Shown here one piece after another: positions 10,233-20,522 of a DNA stretch of 35,622 bases. The stretch lies in NCBI RefSeq assembly GCF_019112545.1, contig NW_025064922.1, positions 1-35,622 on the forward strand, given 5' to 3'. This stretch comes from Guyanagaster necrorhizus. Its lineage: Eukaryota; Basidiomycota; Agaricomycetes; Agaricales; Physalacriaceae. The notes beneath the pieces were generated by a model, which was given only the letters and a program-made list of their open reading frames with translations, was not told the DNA's origin and searched no databases. Within the stretch, counting starts at the first letter, position 1. Each line of letters begins with the position of its first letter. The position numbers and the translations under genes were made by a program.

Positions 10233-11326
10233 ATGGACTCGTCACTCCCGAAGTTAGTGTCGTTGCTGGGGGTGTGAGAGGAAGGGGGATACTCGGGGGT
10301 CGGGGCCCTTGGGTATTGTCGGGTCCAGGTGCCATCTGCCCAGTGTTCCAGGAATCCACTGCTTGGGGTGCTAGGCTCTCTGAAGATGGGGGAAGGAGGG
10401 GGAGCTGGGTTAGTCTGGGCAGGTGCAAGGATGGTGGCGATCTCAGGGTGTAGCCTGTACCAGTTGCCAGTGTCGATTGCTTCAAATCTAGCCCTCTCCA
10501 CTTCTCTCTGCTCGTTCCAGTGCTGCTCGTCATACTGTGCAGCCTCCTGTTACTGCTGCTCTTCTGACTCCTGACATACTGACTGTGGCTCATCCCTTCT
10601 TCTTCACTCCTCCTGTCGAATGGTGTCATCATAGTTAAAGGGGATGGTGAAGTTCCAGGTCAGGAAGTATTGATGTATGGTTTCTTCCCATACTTGTCAT
10701 TGTTGTTCTTCATCATTTGAAGGGAGTCTCCCCATTCTCAAGCTGGCTCAGGAGGTAGGGCAGAGGCTGTGAGGCTGGCTTCGAGGAGTTCAGAATCAGG
10801 ATCGTCGAGCCATCTGAAGGGCATCGAGAGAGTCCCTGGCATGGTCAGCAATCCCATGGGTGTGGGAGATGGAATCAGGGGAGGGGGACTGCTGAAAGAA
10901 GTCTTCTAGAAGGTCTTTATCCTCATGGTTGGGGGGTGGGCCTCGTATGAGTATACTGTCCCTGCTTGGGACGCCAAGGTTTGTGTCTCTGGATTGGGAG
11001 GGCTGCTGCCCTCTCATTTCTTCTTGACCATCCCTCAGATGCATGCTGCTAGGCCTGGCTTCTGGGGGCTGGTAGGTTGTTCTTCGGGAGTCAGGGATGT
11101 CATGTAGAGGGAGGTCAAGGGTTACATTTTGTAGGATTTCTCGAATACGTAAAAACTCGTTGTAGTGTCTAAGAGTCCAGGCGGTGATGGAATGGTGTCC
11201 CTGGCACAGCTGGATGATCACCAAAAGTCCTATCAGTGTTCCAATGATGGAAGAGAGGAGTTCAAAGAACTCATGATCGAAGTTTGGGTTGGTAGAGGTC
11301 ATAAGGGGCATTCGGTTTCTCAGCAC
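10233..11326 (-). pseudogene. Gag N-terminal region of element A with hydrophobic segment
   Basis: ATG at 11326, about 27 bp after the primer binding site, opens a 176-codon frame. Residues about 23-41 form a hydrophobic stretch (LLSSIIGTLIGLLVIIQL) resembling a membrane helix, followed by AWTLRHYNEFLRIREIL. Element C encodes the same block at about 21770-21960; roughly 33 of 59 aligned residues agree by eye. A Pro/Ser-rich stretch then includes RARFEAIDTGNWYRLHPEI and FLEHWADGTW (10202-10501). Stops and a frame change separate the two parts. The function of the N-terminal hydrophobic part is unknown. The frame is cut by R3 at 10232. Confidence 0.7.
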
Positions 11327-11352
11327 AATTGGGCTTGAGAAAGAGAAGACAA

Positions 11353-11365
11353 AGCTTCGAGCTAA
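11353..11365 (-). promoter_or_regulatory. Primer binding site of element A (self-priming type)
   Basis: Directly inside the 5' LTR the minus strand reads TTAGCTCGAAGCT. This is not a recognisable tRNA 3' end. It is the exact 13-nt reverse complement of AGCTTCGAGCTAA within the same LTR (11518-11530). Such complementarity is the hallmark of Tf1-type self-priming, where the transcript's own 5' end primes minus-strand DNA. Confidence 0.75.
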
Positions 11366-11366
11366 T

Positions 11367-11801
11367 TGTTAGACCCAAGTTGCATGTGACCAGTAACACA
11401 TGATAAATGATCGATACCTCATGCTTGGATATAATGATCAAGTCCAGTGATACCAATACTTGGTGCTGTCAAGGCATAGGCAAGTAGGCTTGAGAATGAA
11501 TGTGGTGTGAATAAACTTTAGCTCGAAGCTAGAGTATACCAGCGAGAGCCATGGTCCTTAAGTACTATACAGGTTGTGCTAATAATATGACTACTAATTG
11601 TATCATTCTGTATCCATGGTGCCCATCATCCTTGGGCATCGTTATTATATATAAAAGGATGCTTGTGTGTCATCAGGCATTGTTGTTGGGGTTGACTTGA
11701 TGAGCGGGTTAGTTGTGCTGACTAAACCTTCTCATGGTCTCCTGCCTTCTGACTAAGCATAATAGTGGTAAAAAGAAAGAGAAAAGGGAAAAATTGTAAC
11801 A
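11367..11801 (-). repeat. 5' LTR of element A
   Basis: 435-bp LTR with TGTTA...TAACA ends (TGTTACA at 11801 on the minus strand, TCTAACA at 11367). The inner part matches the partial LTR at 335-587. It adjoins older gag sequence on the right; the right flank GGTTG is the candidate target duplication. It holds a TATA-like box and the presumed transcript start. Confidence 0.9.
11518..11564 (-). promoter_or_regulatory. LTR promoter of element A: TATA-like box and presumed transcript start
   Basis: On the minus strand, TACTTAAG (11564-11557) lies 34 bp before AGCTTCGAGCTAA (11530-11518), the sequence complementary to the primer site. The same arrangement with exactly 34 bp is seen in the LTRs at 14061, 20317, 21481 and 25489, where the box reads TATATAAG or TATTTAAG. 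The spacing places the likely transcript start at or just before the self-priming sequence. Confidence 0.6.
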
Positions 11802-12860
11802 GGTTGGTGGTCCAGGAAATGAATGAAAAGAGTTGTCATCTACAATGAGATTTCCCATGGATGCTGCTTCCTTTTATATGATTACTCCATTCAGATTGTA
11901 AATCTGAGCTTGATGGCTTTAAGATTGTCTTTGACAGGTTCTTTGCCACTCTCTTCAGCTTTGTCTGATGATGGTTGTCTGCCAAGGAGTCAGCTTCCTA
12001 TGCCAGTCTATAGATTTTGGAATCCAGTGGGCTGAGTGGTTGTCTGAGATCAGAATCAGGAGAGCTGAGTTGCTGATGTTTGAACTAAGTGAGTTGAGTA
12101 CAAATATCAACTTATTGTGGTTTGAAAGAAGAGTGCCATATAGACAGCACATTTTAGGACAATCAATGGAATTCATAGCATCAGTTGAATATCAAACTTG
12201 GACTTGTATTCTGGTAATTTGCTAAGTTAATCTTCTGGATGTCTCCTATTATAAGTAAGAATAGCATGTTTAGTGGTGGAATATTGTAAAATATCCTGCT
12301 GTTCCAAGTTTTCTGCACAAATATACTTTTATCCTATGCTTGATGCTAATCATTTATTGTCCCACCATAGGAACATTACTCTTTCCTTATACAACTCCTG
12401 ATACTCCATTTCCCTACTGTATTGTATTTCTTCTTCTAGTGCTTCTTCATCTGTTTTATCATTTGCATGTTCTAGAAACTTTTTCAGCCTATAGAGCCCT
12501 TCCTTGTCATTCTCCTCACTCTCACTCTCATTATTCTTCTTGTCCTCACTGTTCTCATCAAGGAAGCTCTTAGGCTGATCATAGATAGATGGGACAGAGG
12601 CTTTGATAGTTGCTGATGAACTGGTCATCAATTCATGTACTTGATCTGGCTTCATTGTTGATGGTTTGAGGAGGAGACTAGTCATCAAGTCAGCCAGTGC
12701 CAACTTTGATGTCTTCTCAATAGCTATTATGCACTCTGTATTTCTCCAGTTCTCAGTGATAGATGTGAAAGTTTCTGTAATATCAAGAGTTAAAAAAGAG
12801 CACAGCAACTCTTCTCTCCAGGAGTCACTGGAGACTGGTCAGAGACATAAGCATTGCCAA
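11802..12860 (-). pseudogene. Gag fragment of older gypsy element G, target of A
   Basis: Minus-strand frame 12808-12350 encodes a gag N-terminal region: SITENWRNTECIIAIEKTSKLALADLMTSLLLKPS, an acidic tract (SESEENDKEG), then EEIQYSREMEYQELYKERV. It matches the gag of element C (22950-23530) and B (14290-14770). From 12350 down to 11802 the nucleotide sequence parallels element A 7930-7340, so A inserted inside a relative of itself. Essentially no CpG is left here, in contrast to A. The remainder of G is beyond the left edge. Confidence 0.75.
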
Positions 12861-12960
12861 AAACTCAAAGCCTATAGGTGTTGAGTACAGATTTAGCATG
12901 AAAAGAGATGATATCAGTATTAGCAATGCTGAAAGTTCTGGAAGGAGAAGGATATGTGGT
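12861..12960. other. Unassigned junction between G and F
   Basis: About 100 bp between two oppositely oriented gypsy fragments. It may be the decayed start of G gag on the minus strand, but I cannot support an assignment. Confidence 0.3.
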
Positions 12961-13793
12961 GTGTCTCTAGGCAGACTGATGGTCAGATAGAGCAGGTCAA
13001 TCAGAAGATCAAAAAGTATTTTTATATATTCATTAATTATCAACAAAATAACTGAGTGGAATGGCTTGCATTAGCTGCATTCTAATATAACAACCATGTA
13101 TACTTCACTATAGAAAAGACTCCTTTTTTCATCAATTATGGTCACTATCTCAATATTGCATACACTAAATGGTTACACACTATCACACTGGCATTCTCTG
13201 ACTTTGCTGCCACTATAACTAAAATTCATGATGAAACTTATCTTGCCTTCGAAAAAGCTACTACTATCATAAAATCACAGTATGACAAACACTGATATTC
13301 TGCTCACCAATATTCTATAAATGATAAAGTCTGGCTGAATATGACCAATCTTTATCTGCTCTGTCCAAAATGCAAATTATCTGACAAACACATCAGTCTC
13401 TTTCCAATTACTGCTGAAGTAGACCTCTCCACCTATAAACTCTGTCTCCTGATTGCTTAGTGCATCCATGATATATTCAATAAAACTCTTCTCATGCTAT
13501 ATGTCACACCTGCATTCTCAAATCAAAATCAACTCCTAGCACCTGAATCAGTGCTCATTGATAAAGAAGAACACTATAAAGTCAATCAAGTCCTCAATCA
13601 CTGACTCTAAAAAGTATATATCTGAGATGGTGATTCCCAGATGACAGTTGATTACCTGCTCAGTTGAAAGGGTTACAGTCCTGAGTCTCATCAGTGGATC
13701 AATGAGCACTATATAAATGCTGCTGATGCCATCCACAACTATGAACTCTCTCTAAAATAATCTATTGGAACAATGATTTTAAGAGAAAGGTAA
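12961..13793 (+). pseudogene. Integrase C-terminal part and chromodomain of gypsy fragment F
   Basis: Plus-strand sequence starts inside the integrase core (RQTDGQIEQVNQKIKKYF, corresponding to the region of the third catalytic residue), continues through WLALAAF and INYGHYLNIAYTKW, and ends with a chromodomain (EEHYKVNQVLNH, then KGYSPESHQWINEHYINAADAI). A TAA stop precedes a purine tract at about 13779-13793 and an LTR. TGA and TAG codons interrupt the frame. Everything upstream in the element is missing, so F is a 5'-truncated copy that shares the following LTR with B. Confidence 0.8.
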
Positions 13794-14261
13794 TGTTACA
13801 ATTTTTCTCCTTTTTTTCTTTTTTTCTCTCTTGCTTAACCTCTATTCATGCTTAGTCAGAGTGTCTAGACCAGTGTTTAGAACTATGAGACAGGCTTAGT
13901 CACTATAATAGGCCAAGTCCACCATTGTTCTCTGATGATAATAATGATTCTAATAATGGACAAATACTCTTTTGTAGATAGTAACAATGCTCAGAGACAA
14001 AGGCACTATAGTATAGGAACATACAATTAGTAGGTATATATTTAACTTAGACTCAAACAGTATATAAGTAGAATAGCTCTTGCTGTATATCCCCAGCTTT
14101 AAGCTAAAGTTTATCTTCACTATTCTACCTTGAGCCAACTTCTATTGGCCTTGAGATACAATATCACATAAGCACATTTAGTGAACTTAAGCATGACTAT
14201 ACAAACTTGACACAGCATCTATTTATTATGTGTTTAGATCATATATTGCTTAGGCTTAATA
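13794..14261 (+). repeat. Left LTR of B (also 3' LTR of F)
   Basis: Begins TGTTACAATTTTTC after a purine-rich tract and ends at CTTAATA, a decayed form of the CTAACA end seen at 20522 and 21681. 468 bp. A TATATAAG box is at 14061. Confidence 0.82.
14061..14107 (+). promoter_or_regulatory. LTR promoter: TATA box and presumed transcript start
   Basis: TATATAAG (14061-14068) is followed, 34 bp from its first base, by AGCTTTAAGCTAA (14095-14107), the homologue of the self-priming sequence of element A. Confidence 0.6.
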
Positions 14262-16162
14262 AGGCCAAGTTGCTGGAATATTCCTTGATGAGCAGAATAC
14301 TGACTGACTCTGAGAGTATTATGCAGCAGTGGAGGCAGCAGAAGAAAGAGGCAAGTCAAGTGAAGGACTTATCTCTGAACTTGCCTCTCCTGTTGACCTC
14401 AGATCCAGCAACCAAGAACAGTTCATCTATGACACTGAGACTCTGGGCATCATCTATCTTAGACCTGCCTGATAACTCTCCTGTGAAGGACCATGAGGAC
14501 AGCAGAGATGATGATCTAAATGTGGCACCTCTGGAGGTGCCCAAAGAGTATTATAAACTCAAAGACAAAGAACTACTCAAAGAAGAGATACAATATGAGA
14601 AGGAGCCAGAGTTCACAAGACTATACCAGAAGAGGGTTCTGGAACTTCCTTGGGATATGGACTGGAGAATGATGCTGTTAGAAAAGAAATATTTAATTGC
14701 AGATGATACTGAAAGAATAAACATTTTACAGTATGCTGTGACAGAACAGGCTATTTTTCTATATAACTAAGCTTATCCTGAAGACTCTCTGGCCAAACTC
14801 CTGGAATATCAATCCTGGTTCAACATCCAACCAATACCAAATATGCTGCCTGTCCCTCCAAAACAGGCTATATACTCAGCACTGACTATTCAAACTGCTG
14901 CCACAACCTCCACATGCCACTGGCAACCACAGACTCTGCATGCTGAGAATTCAACTCAATACTCTTGGAAGCTGAAGGAAAGCTGACTGATGGGAGGACA
15001 GCCTCCCACTGATAAAGCTAGGACTAGCAGACAGCCTGAAGAGAACAACCCTAAAGCCACCAAACAGAGATTCACCATTATCAATGGAAGAATCATCAGA
15101 AAGCCAGGGGAAAGAATCTTCAGAAGTCTGGTCACTTATGATGACTCTCTTCACTCCTTCCTCATGTCACACTAGAAAGTACCACTCTTTGATGACTACC
15201 TGAATCTAATGAGACCATTTGCTCCTGATTCAGTCCTTATACAATGCAAGCCAGACCTTATATGCAAGTTCTGACTTTTTAAGATGCAATCTGATGACAT
15301 TGATCTCATCTTGATTGATTGCAAACAATACTTCAAAGTGTATTCTGCTTATTTGTCTGCTGACATTTATTGAGCCACTTTCACCATATCTTACTTTGAA
15401 GACAAGGCCAAAGTTTGGTGGACTTTAAAGAGTCAAGACCTTTATTCTATGATCAGAGGGCACCACTAACTGCTGGCCTGGCCAGTATTTAAACAGATGG
15501 TATGTGATAAGTTCATTGACCCAGCCATCCAGAAGATCCACAAATAGAAGATGAAGGATCTTCAAATGAGAGATCAGATGGCCACTGAATATTTCAATGA
15601 GTTTGAATGGCTTGCTAAACTGGTCAGACTCATTGACAATACCAAGGATGATGGATGCCTGATTGAATATTTGAAGAAAGGAGTTCTCTGCTTTTATGTC
15701 ATAATGATCTCCAACATCAGTTTCAACATCCCAAAGGGATATGAAGAGTGGAAGGCATAGATCATTATGATGAACAAGGAGTGACACTGACAGAAGGCAG
15801 AAAATGCCTACTGGTAGGATGACCAAAGATTTGGCAATCAAGAGAAGGTTAATATGCCAATCTCTGCTAAGCCTAATACATCTGTCTTGACCTCCACACC
15901 CATCTATTTGACCCAGAAGACTGGTATGAGAGTCACCTATATCAGACAAGAGAAACTCATAGATATTGACTGATTAAGGAAGGAGGAGAAATGCTTCAAT
16001 TGTAGAGAGAAAGGTCATCTATTCAGGAACTGTCTAAAGAAGAAACAAACATGTGAGGATATTCTGGCACAGATCACTGAGCTGCAGAAGGAAGCCAATG
16101 GGTTTGAGGAACTTGGAAAAGATATGAAGGTTGAAGAGGTAAAAGATGAGGCCAACAAGTGA
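14262..16162 (+). pseudogene. Gag of element B (N-terminus deleted)
   Basis: A 187-codon open frame (14207-14770, partly within the LTR) contains SIMQQWRQQKKEASQ, an acidic stretch and EEIQYEKEPEFTRLYQKRV, matching gag of G and C. After a TAA at 14770 further blocks follow: capsid-like KAKVWW (about 15406), the block ATEYFNEFEWLAKLVRL (15580-15630) and a CCHC knuckle CFNCREKGHLFRNC at 15992-16033. Gag ends EEVKDEANK and TGA at 16160-16162, the same place as in A and C. Stops such as TAG and TGA break the frame repeatedly. The N-terminal hydrophobic part seen in A and C is missing. Confidence 0.82.
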
Positions 16163-17034
16163 GCAATTCCACTCAGTCAGCTAAAGGATTTAATAGTGTG
16201 TCTCAGAATACTGCTGGTTGAACTTATGCTAGCTCTGTAGGTACTTATTTATATGTGCATTTGAATATACCTGATTCTATTACTCTAAATACACCAAAAG
16301 AATCACAAGAAACCAGAACTCAATTGCTTATAGGCCAAAAAGAGGGAGAGACCTCCAATAGCTGGCTAAAACCATTTGATACAGAATGGACTTAGTGAGC
16401 TATCTGAGATGCCAAGAACAAAGCAGAGGCCAAGGCAGTACTCAAAAACTGGATACACCAGATACAAGCTAAAGAAGTTATTGATAAAATGATTGAGAGA
16501 GTGAGAAAAGCAAAGAGGAATCAAGCTCTGGAATGGCCAGACAAGCTGCAGAGACCCAAGAAGTATATTCAGCAACAGAAGGCCATAGAGAGAGACTTGA
16601 CAACAAGGGTACAGATTAAGACTCTGACTAACTAGTTGATACATACTATCATTGCCCTAATTAATAGTGGTTGCACTGAGAGTTCTATTAACTGTGCTTT
16701 CATCACTAAGCGCAATCTTCTGACTCAAGCTACTGCAGGGCCAACCTCTGTGTACAATGCTGATGGCACCAAAAACCAAGCTGGTTCAATCATAGAGTTT
16801 GTTGAACTCTGACTGGTGATCAGAGATTATATAGAATGGATTGATCTAGCTGTGACCAACTTGAGATCCAAAGAGATCTTTCTTGGTTATGACTGGCTCA
16901 TGCAGCATAATCTGCTGATCAATTGGAAGATAGGATGGATCACCTTTGCATAGTGCTGATGTCAAAATGTACTCTTTGAATTGCCTGATAGAGATCCAGA
17001 AGACTGTTGGAATGAGAAAATAGAAGATGGGAAA
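16161..17034 (+). pseudogene. Gag-pol linker and aspartic protease of element B
   Basis: The linker carries NSWLKPFDTEWT and a charged helical stretch. The protease region reads ALINSGCTESSINCAF; the catalytic Asp of DSG is replaced by Asn (AAT at 16663-16665), so it would be inactive. YNADGTKNQAGSIIEFVEL and IFLGYDWLMQHNLLINW complete the fold. Homologous to 5459-6346 of element A, where the Asp is kept. Confidence 0.8.
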
Positions 17035-18560
17035 TGATACTAGCTGTAGACCTGGATCAGGCAATTCACATCTGGGTGATGCATTATGCCAATGATCTGG
17101 CAGCAAGAGCAAATGAAAAGAAAGAAGCCAAGATGTTTGAGGGATTGGTACCAGAGTGGGCACAAGACTTCCATGACTTGTTCACCAAGGAGAGCTTTGA
17201 TAAGTTACCAGAGCCAAAGCCCTGGAATTATGCAATTGAACTCATTTCTAATGTCAATGCTAATCTAGATTGCAAGGTGTATAATCTCAGTGCACTAAAG
17301 CAAGTCAAACTAGACAAGTTTCTGGAAGAGAACCTGTTGAGTGAATAAATCAGACCATCAAAATCCCCTATGGCATCTCTCTTTTTCTTTGTTAAGAAGA
17401 AGGATGACAAACTTTGACCAGTCTAGGACTACTGAAGACTCAGTGAGATGATGATCAAGAATTTCTATTCTCTTCCATTGATTTCCAAATTAATGGACAA
17501 GTTGCATAGCACCTGGTATTATTCCAAACTCAATGTCTGATGGGGATACAACAATATGTGAATTAAAGAAGGGGACAAGTGGAAGGCTGCATTCCAAACT
17601 AACTGCAGGCTCTTTAAGCCCACTGGTATGTTCTTTTGGTTGATCAATTCACCTGCAACCTTCTAATAGATAATGAATGACATTTTCAAGGATCTTATTG
17701 CCACCAGAAAGGTCACAATCTATTTGGACAACATCTTGATCATGTCTAAAGATTGAGATGAACACTGAATTCCAATCTGACAAGTGCTGGAGCTGATAAA
17801 AAAGCACAAACTATTTCTCAAAGCTGAAAAGTGTGAATTTGAGGTACTCAAAACTGAATATCTCAAGGTAATCATCAGTGAAGAAATCATTCAGATGGAC
17901 CCCATCAAGGTGGCAAAGATGATAGAATGGCTGAAGCTGACTAAGAAGAAGCTACAGTCATTCCTCAGATTTACCAACTTTTACTGCTGGTTTATTCAAG
18001 ACTACAGCAAGATCATCTGCCTTATGATCCAACTTATAGGAAATGCCTCCTGAACCTGGAGGATAGTCCAACAATCTGCATTTGATAACCTGAAAAAATG
18101 ACTAGTGAAAGATGTGGTACTTGCAGTACCAACAGAGAAAGAGAGGTTTTGAGTTGAAGCAAACATGAGTGAAGGAGCAATCAGAGCAGTACTCTCACAA
18201 GAATAAAATGGAAAGTGGTGACCCATTGCATTCCTCTTGAAGGCCTTATCCACCACTGAGCACAACTATAAAATCTATAACAAGAAACTTTTGGCTATCA
18301 TGCTGGCTCTTGTTGAATGAAGGCATTATTTGATTAGTGCCATTCACATCTTCAAGATCTGAACTGATCATTAAAATCTATGCTATTTCCAATTGCTGCA
18401 GAAACTCAACTGATGTCAGGCCCACTGGATCATCAAACTTATATAATACCAATATACTCTATATCATAAGGTGAGAATGGCAAACAAGAAAGTGGATCTG
18501 TTGAGTCACAGATTAGACTATGATCAGAGAGAGGAGAACAATGAAGGAGTCACACTCCTG
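17035..18560 (+). pseudogene. Reverse transcriptase-RNase H of element B
   Basis: RT begins with LAVDLDQAIHIWVMHYANDLAA and includes PWNYAIELISNVNANLDCKVY, FFWLINSPATF and the polymerase motif at 17721-17732, which reads YLDN instead of YLDD (GAC AAC). LKAEKCEFEVLKTEYL and LQSFLRFTNFYCWFIQDYS follow. RNase H starts about 18155 (VEANMSEGAIRAVLSQE; its first Asp is also Asn) and ends near HKVRMANKKVDLLSHRLDY (18540). TGA and TAG interrupt many Arg, Trp and Gln positions. A dead copy of the enzyme preserved in element A. Confidence 0.88.
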
Positions 18561-19840
18561 AAACCAGAGCACTTCTGAGCCATAATTATGCTGACAGAAG
18601 AAGTTTATGAATGAATCAAGAGTGCAATATGACAGACAGAATTATAGAACCAATGAATTGCTCCTTCTATCAATCATGAGCAAGGCATGATCAGATCAGA
18701 GGATGTGATTCACTATGTCAACTGAATCTATATTCCATGTGACTATGCTCTCTGGGAGGAAATTATCATAATGTCTCATGATCATGCCACAGCAGAACAT
18801 CCAGAGATTACAAAGATGAATAAATTGGTGTTATAGGAGTATTGGTGGCCAAAATTGAGACAGAACATCAAGAAGTATATCAAAGGATGTGAAACTTACC
18901 AGTGAACCAAGTCAAGCACCCAGACATGAGTGATCTCACTTCATCCTAATGAGATTCCTGTGAAACTCTGGACCCACATCTCAGTCAATATGATCACTGA
19001 ACTATCAGAATGTCATGGCTATGATGCTATTATTATCATAGTAGACCATTTCTCAAAAGCAATCATTCCAGTCATGTGCTCAACAAAACTGTCTTCTGAG
19101 GGATGGGTAAAGATTCTACATGATAAAGTCTATACAAAGTATGGGATGCCTGAAGTTATAATTTCAGACTATAGTCCACAATTTGTGTTTAAATTTCTTA
19201 ATGATCTCTATTGTCTTCTTAACATCTGAAGCAATGCATCAACCATCTATCATCCACAGACAGACAGACAAACTAAATGTGTCAATCAGGAAATTGAGAA
19301 GTATCTGCAGATGTTCAACAATCACAGACAAGATGACTGGACAGAGTGGCTTGCTCTAGCAGCATTTCAACACAATAACTATGTTCATTCAGCAACAAAC
19401 AAAACCCTCTTTTATATTAACCATGGACACCATCCTCATATCATGCTCATAAGCTGACACAACACTACAACCTCTGCATCATCTGACTTCACACAACTCA
19501 TGTCTGCTATCCACACAGAAATACATATAGCACTTAAAAAGGCAGCTGCTGCTATAAAAGCATAATATAATAAACATTATTGATCTGCTCATGAATATGC
19601 CATTAATAAAAAGGTTTGGCTCAATATCAGCAACCTTCATCTTTCTTGCTCAAAGCATAAACTCATTGATAAATAGATTAGATCCTTTCTTGTGCTTGCA
19701 AAAGTTGGTGCTTTCTCTTATCAGCTTAAATTGCCTGATACCTGGTGCATACATTCTGTCTTTAATGAGACATTGCTCACATCATACATTGCATCAGCTT
19801 TCCTTAATCAGAAAGCCCTGCCTCCTTCTGAACCAATCCT
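18561..19840 (+). pseudogene. Integrase of element B
   Basis: The zinc region HDHATAEHPEITKMNKLVL and GCETYQ (18778-18905) has its last Cys changed to Tyr. In the core the first catalytic Asp is Asn (ISVNMITEL, AAT at 18987-18989), the second Asp is kept (ISDYSPQF), and the third acidic residue is Lys (DRQTKCVNQ, AAA at 19275-19277). WLALAAFQHNNYVHSATNKT and VFNETLLTSYIASAFLNQ follow. Each lost residue fits a G-to-A or C-to-T change. Open frame 18930-19229 covers part of the core. Confidence 0.86.
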
Positions 19841-20037
19841 AGTCAATGACAAAGAACACTACAAAGTTGAACAAATTCTCAATCATAAGCTTTGTAAAGT
19901 CCAGCAGCATGGTGGGGGCAGTCAATCTGTCATATATTATTTGGTCAAGTGGAAAGGTTATAGGCCAGATCAATGGATTCATGAGTGGGACCTCAGTGCC
20001 AACAATGCAATCTATGACTATGAAATCTCCTTCAATT
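19841..20037 (+). pseudogene. Chromodomain of element B
   Basis: Within the open frame 19692-20039: NDKEHYKVEQILNHKL, then IYYLVKWKGYRPDQWIHEWD, then NAIYDYEISFN and a TGA. The aromatic core YLVKWKGY is intact. As in A, it is placed at the C-terminus of integrase. One of the few domains in B without an internal stop. Confidence 0.85.
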
Positions 20038-20059
20038 GATTCATCAGAATAATGGTCTT

Positions 20060-20072
20060 AAAGAGAGGGTGA
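20060..20072 (+). promoter_or_regulatory. Polypurine tract of element B
   Basis: AAAGAGAGGGTGA-like purine run immediately before the LTR start TGTTATGA, equivalent to 590-602 of element A. Confidence 0.8.
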
Positions 20073-20522
20073 TGTTATGATTTTCTATATCTTTTTCTTT
20101 TTTCTTATTTAATCTTGGGTGCTTATCTTATCTTGGGCATCTCCTCAAAGGGTATAAGAGTCTTAAGTAATTATAACAGGCAAGATGCTATTGTTCTCAG
20201 TCACCTCATCCACAGATAATTCCCCATTATTATGTCTCTAATGACTAGACAGAATTAGCATCATAATTCAGAATGATATAATAGACTATAGCTATAATTA
20301 TAAACAGACAGAACAGTATATAAGTAGGCTAGCTCTCACTGTAGTAGTCCAGCTTTAAGCTTTAAGTTTATCCCATACTATCTTCTTTTGAGCCCAGCTT
20401 GTCTTCAGCCTTAGAGCACTTGACTATCAAGAACATATTAAGTGAACTCTAGCATGACTGTATAAATGTGATACAGCACTAGTTTATCATATGTTTAGTT
20501 CACATGCTAGTTAGATCTAACA
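20073..20522 (+). repeat. Right (3') LTR of element B
   Basis: 450 bp with TGTTA...TAACA ends. TATATAAG is at 20317 and AGCTTTAAGC at 20351, again 34 bp apart. Aligns to the LTRs at 13794 and 21223. Confidence 0.88.
20317..20363 (+). promoter_or_regulatory. LTR promoter: TATA box and presumed transcript start
   Basis: TATATAAG (20317-20324) and the self-priming sequence homologue starting at 20351, spacing 34 bp. Confidence 0.55.

Larger units (their letters stand above)
335..11801 (-). mobile_element. Ty3/gypsy chromovirus A, nearly complete, with repeat insertions
   Basis: LTR retrotransposon read right to left: 5' LTR 11367-11801, self-priming primer binding site 11353-11365, gag, protease, RT, RNase H, integrase, chromodomain, polypurine tract and a partial 3' LTR (335-587). 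The domain order PR-RT-RH-INT-chromodomain defines a Ty3/gypsy chromovirus. Repeat copies R2 and R3 interrupt the integrase and gag, and R1 interrupts the 3' LTR. Most in-frame stops are TGA where Arg CGA is expected. A lies inside an older gag of the same family (11802 onward); its right flank begins GGTTG, but the matching left duplication is off-window. Non-autonomous as it stands. Confidence 0.9.
13794..20522 (+). mobile_element. Ty3/gypsy chromovirus B, both LTRs present, decayed
   Basis: LTRs at 13794-14261 and 20073-20522 enclose gag, protease, RT, RNase H, integrase and chromodomain in that order. The left LTR is also directly preceded by the purine tract and chromodomain of F, so it serves as the 3' LTR of F and the 5' LTR of B. 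The primer site and about 1.2 kb of leader and N-terminal gag found in C are deleted right after the left LTR. CpG is virtually absent and stops are frequent; catalytic residues are lost in protease, RT and integrase. No target duplication is visible. Confidence 0.88.

Noticed and set aside
11823..12573. Plus-strand open frames at 11823-12035, 11968-12225 and 12340-12573
   Set aside because: They are opposite-strand shadows of the gag of element G.
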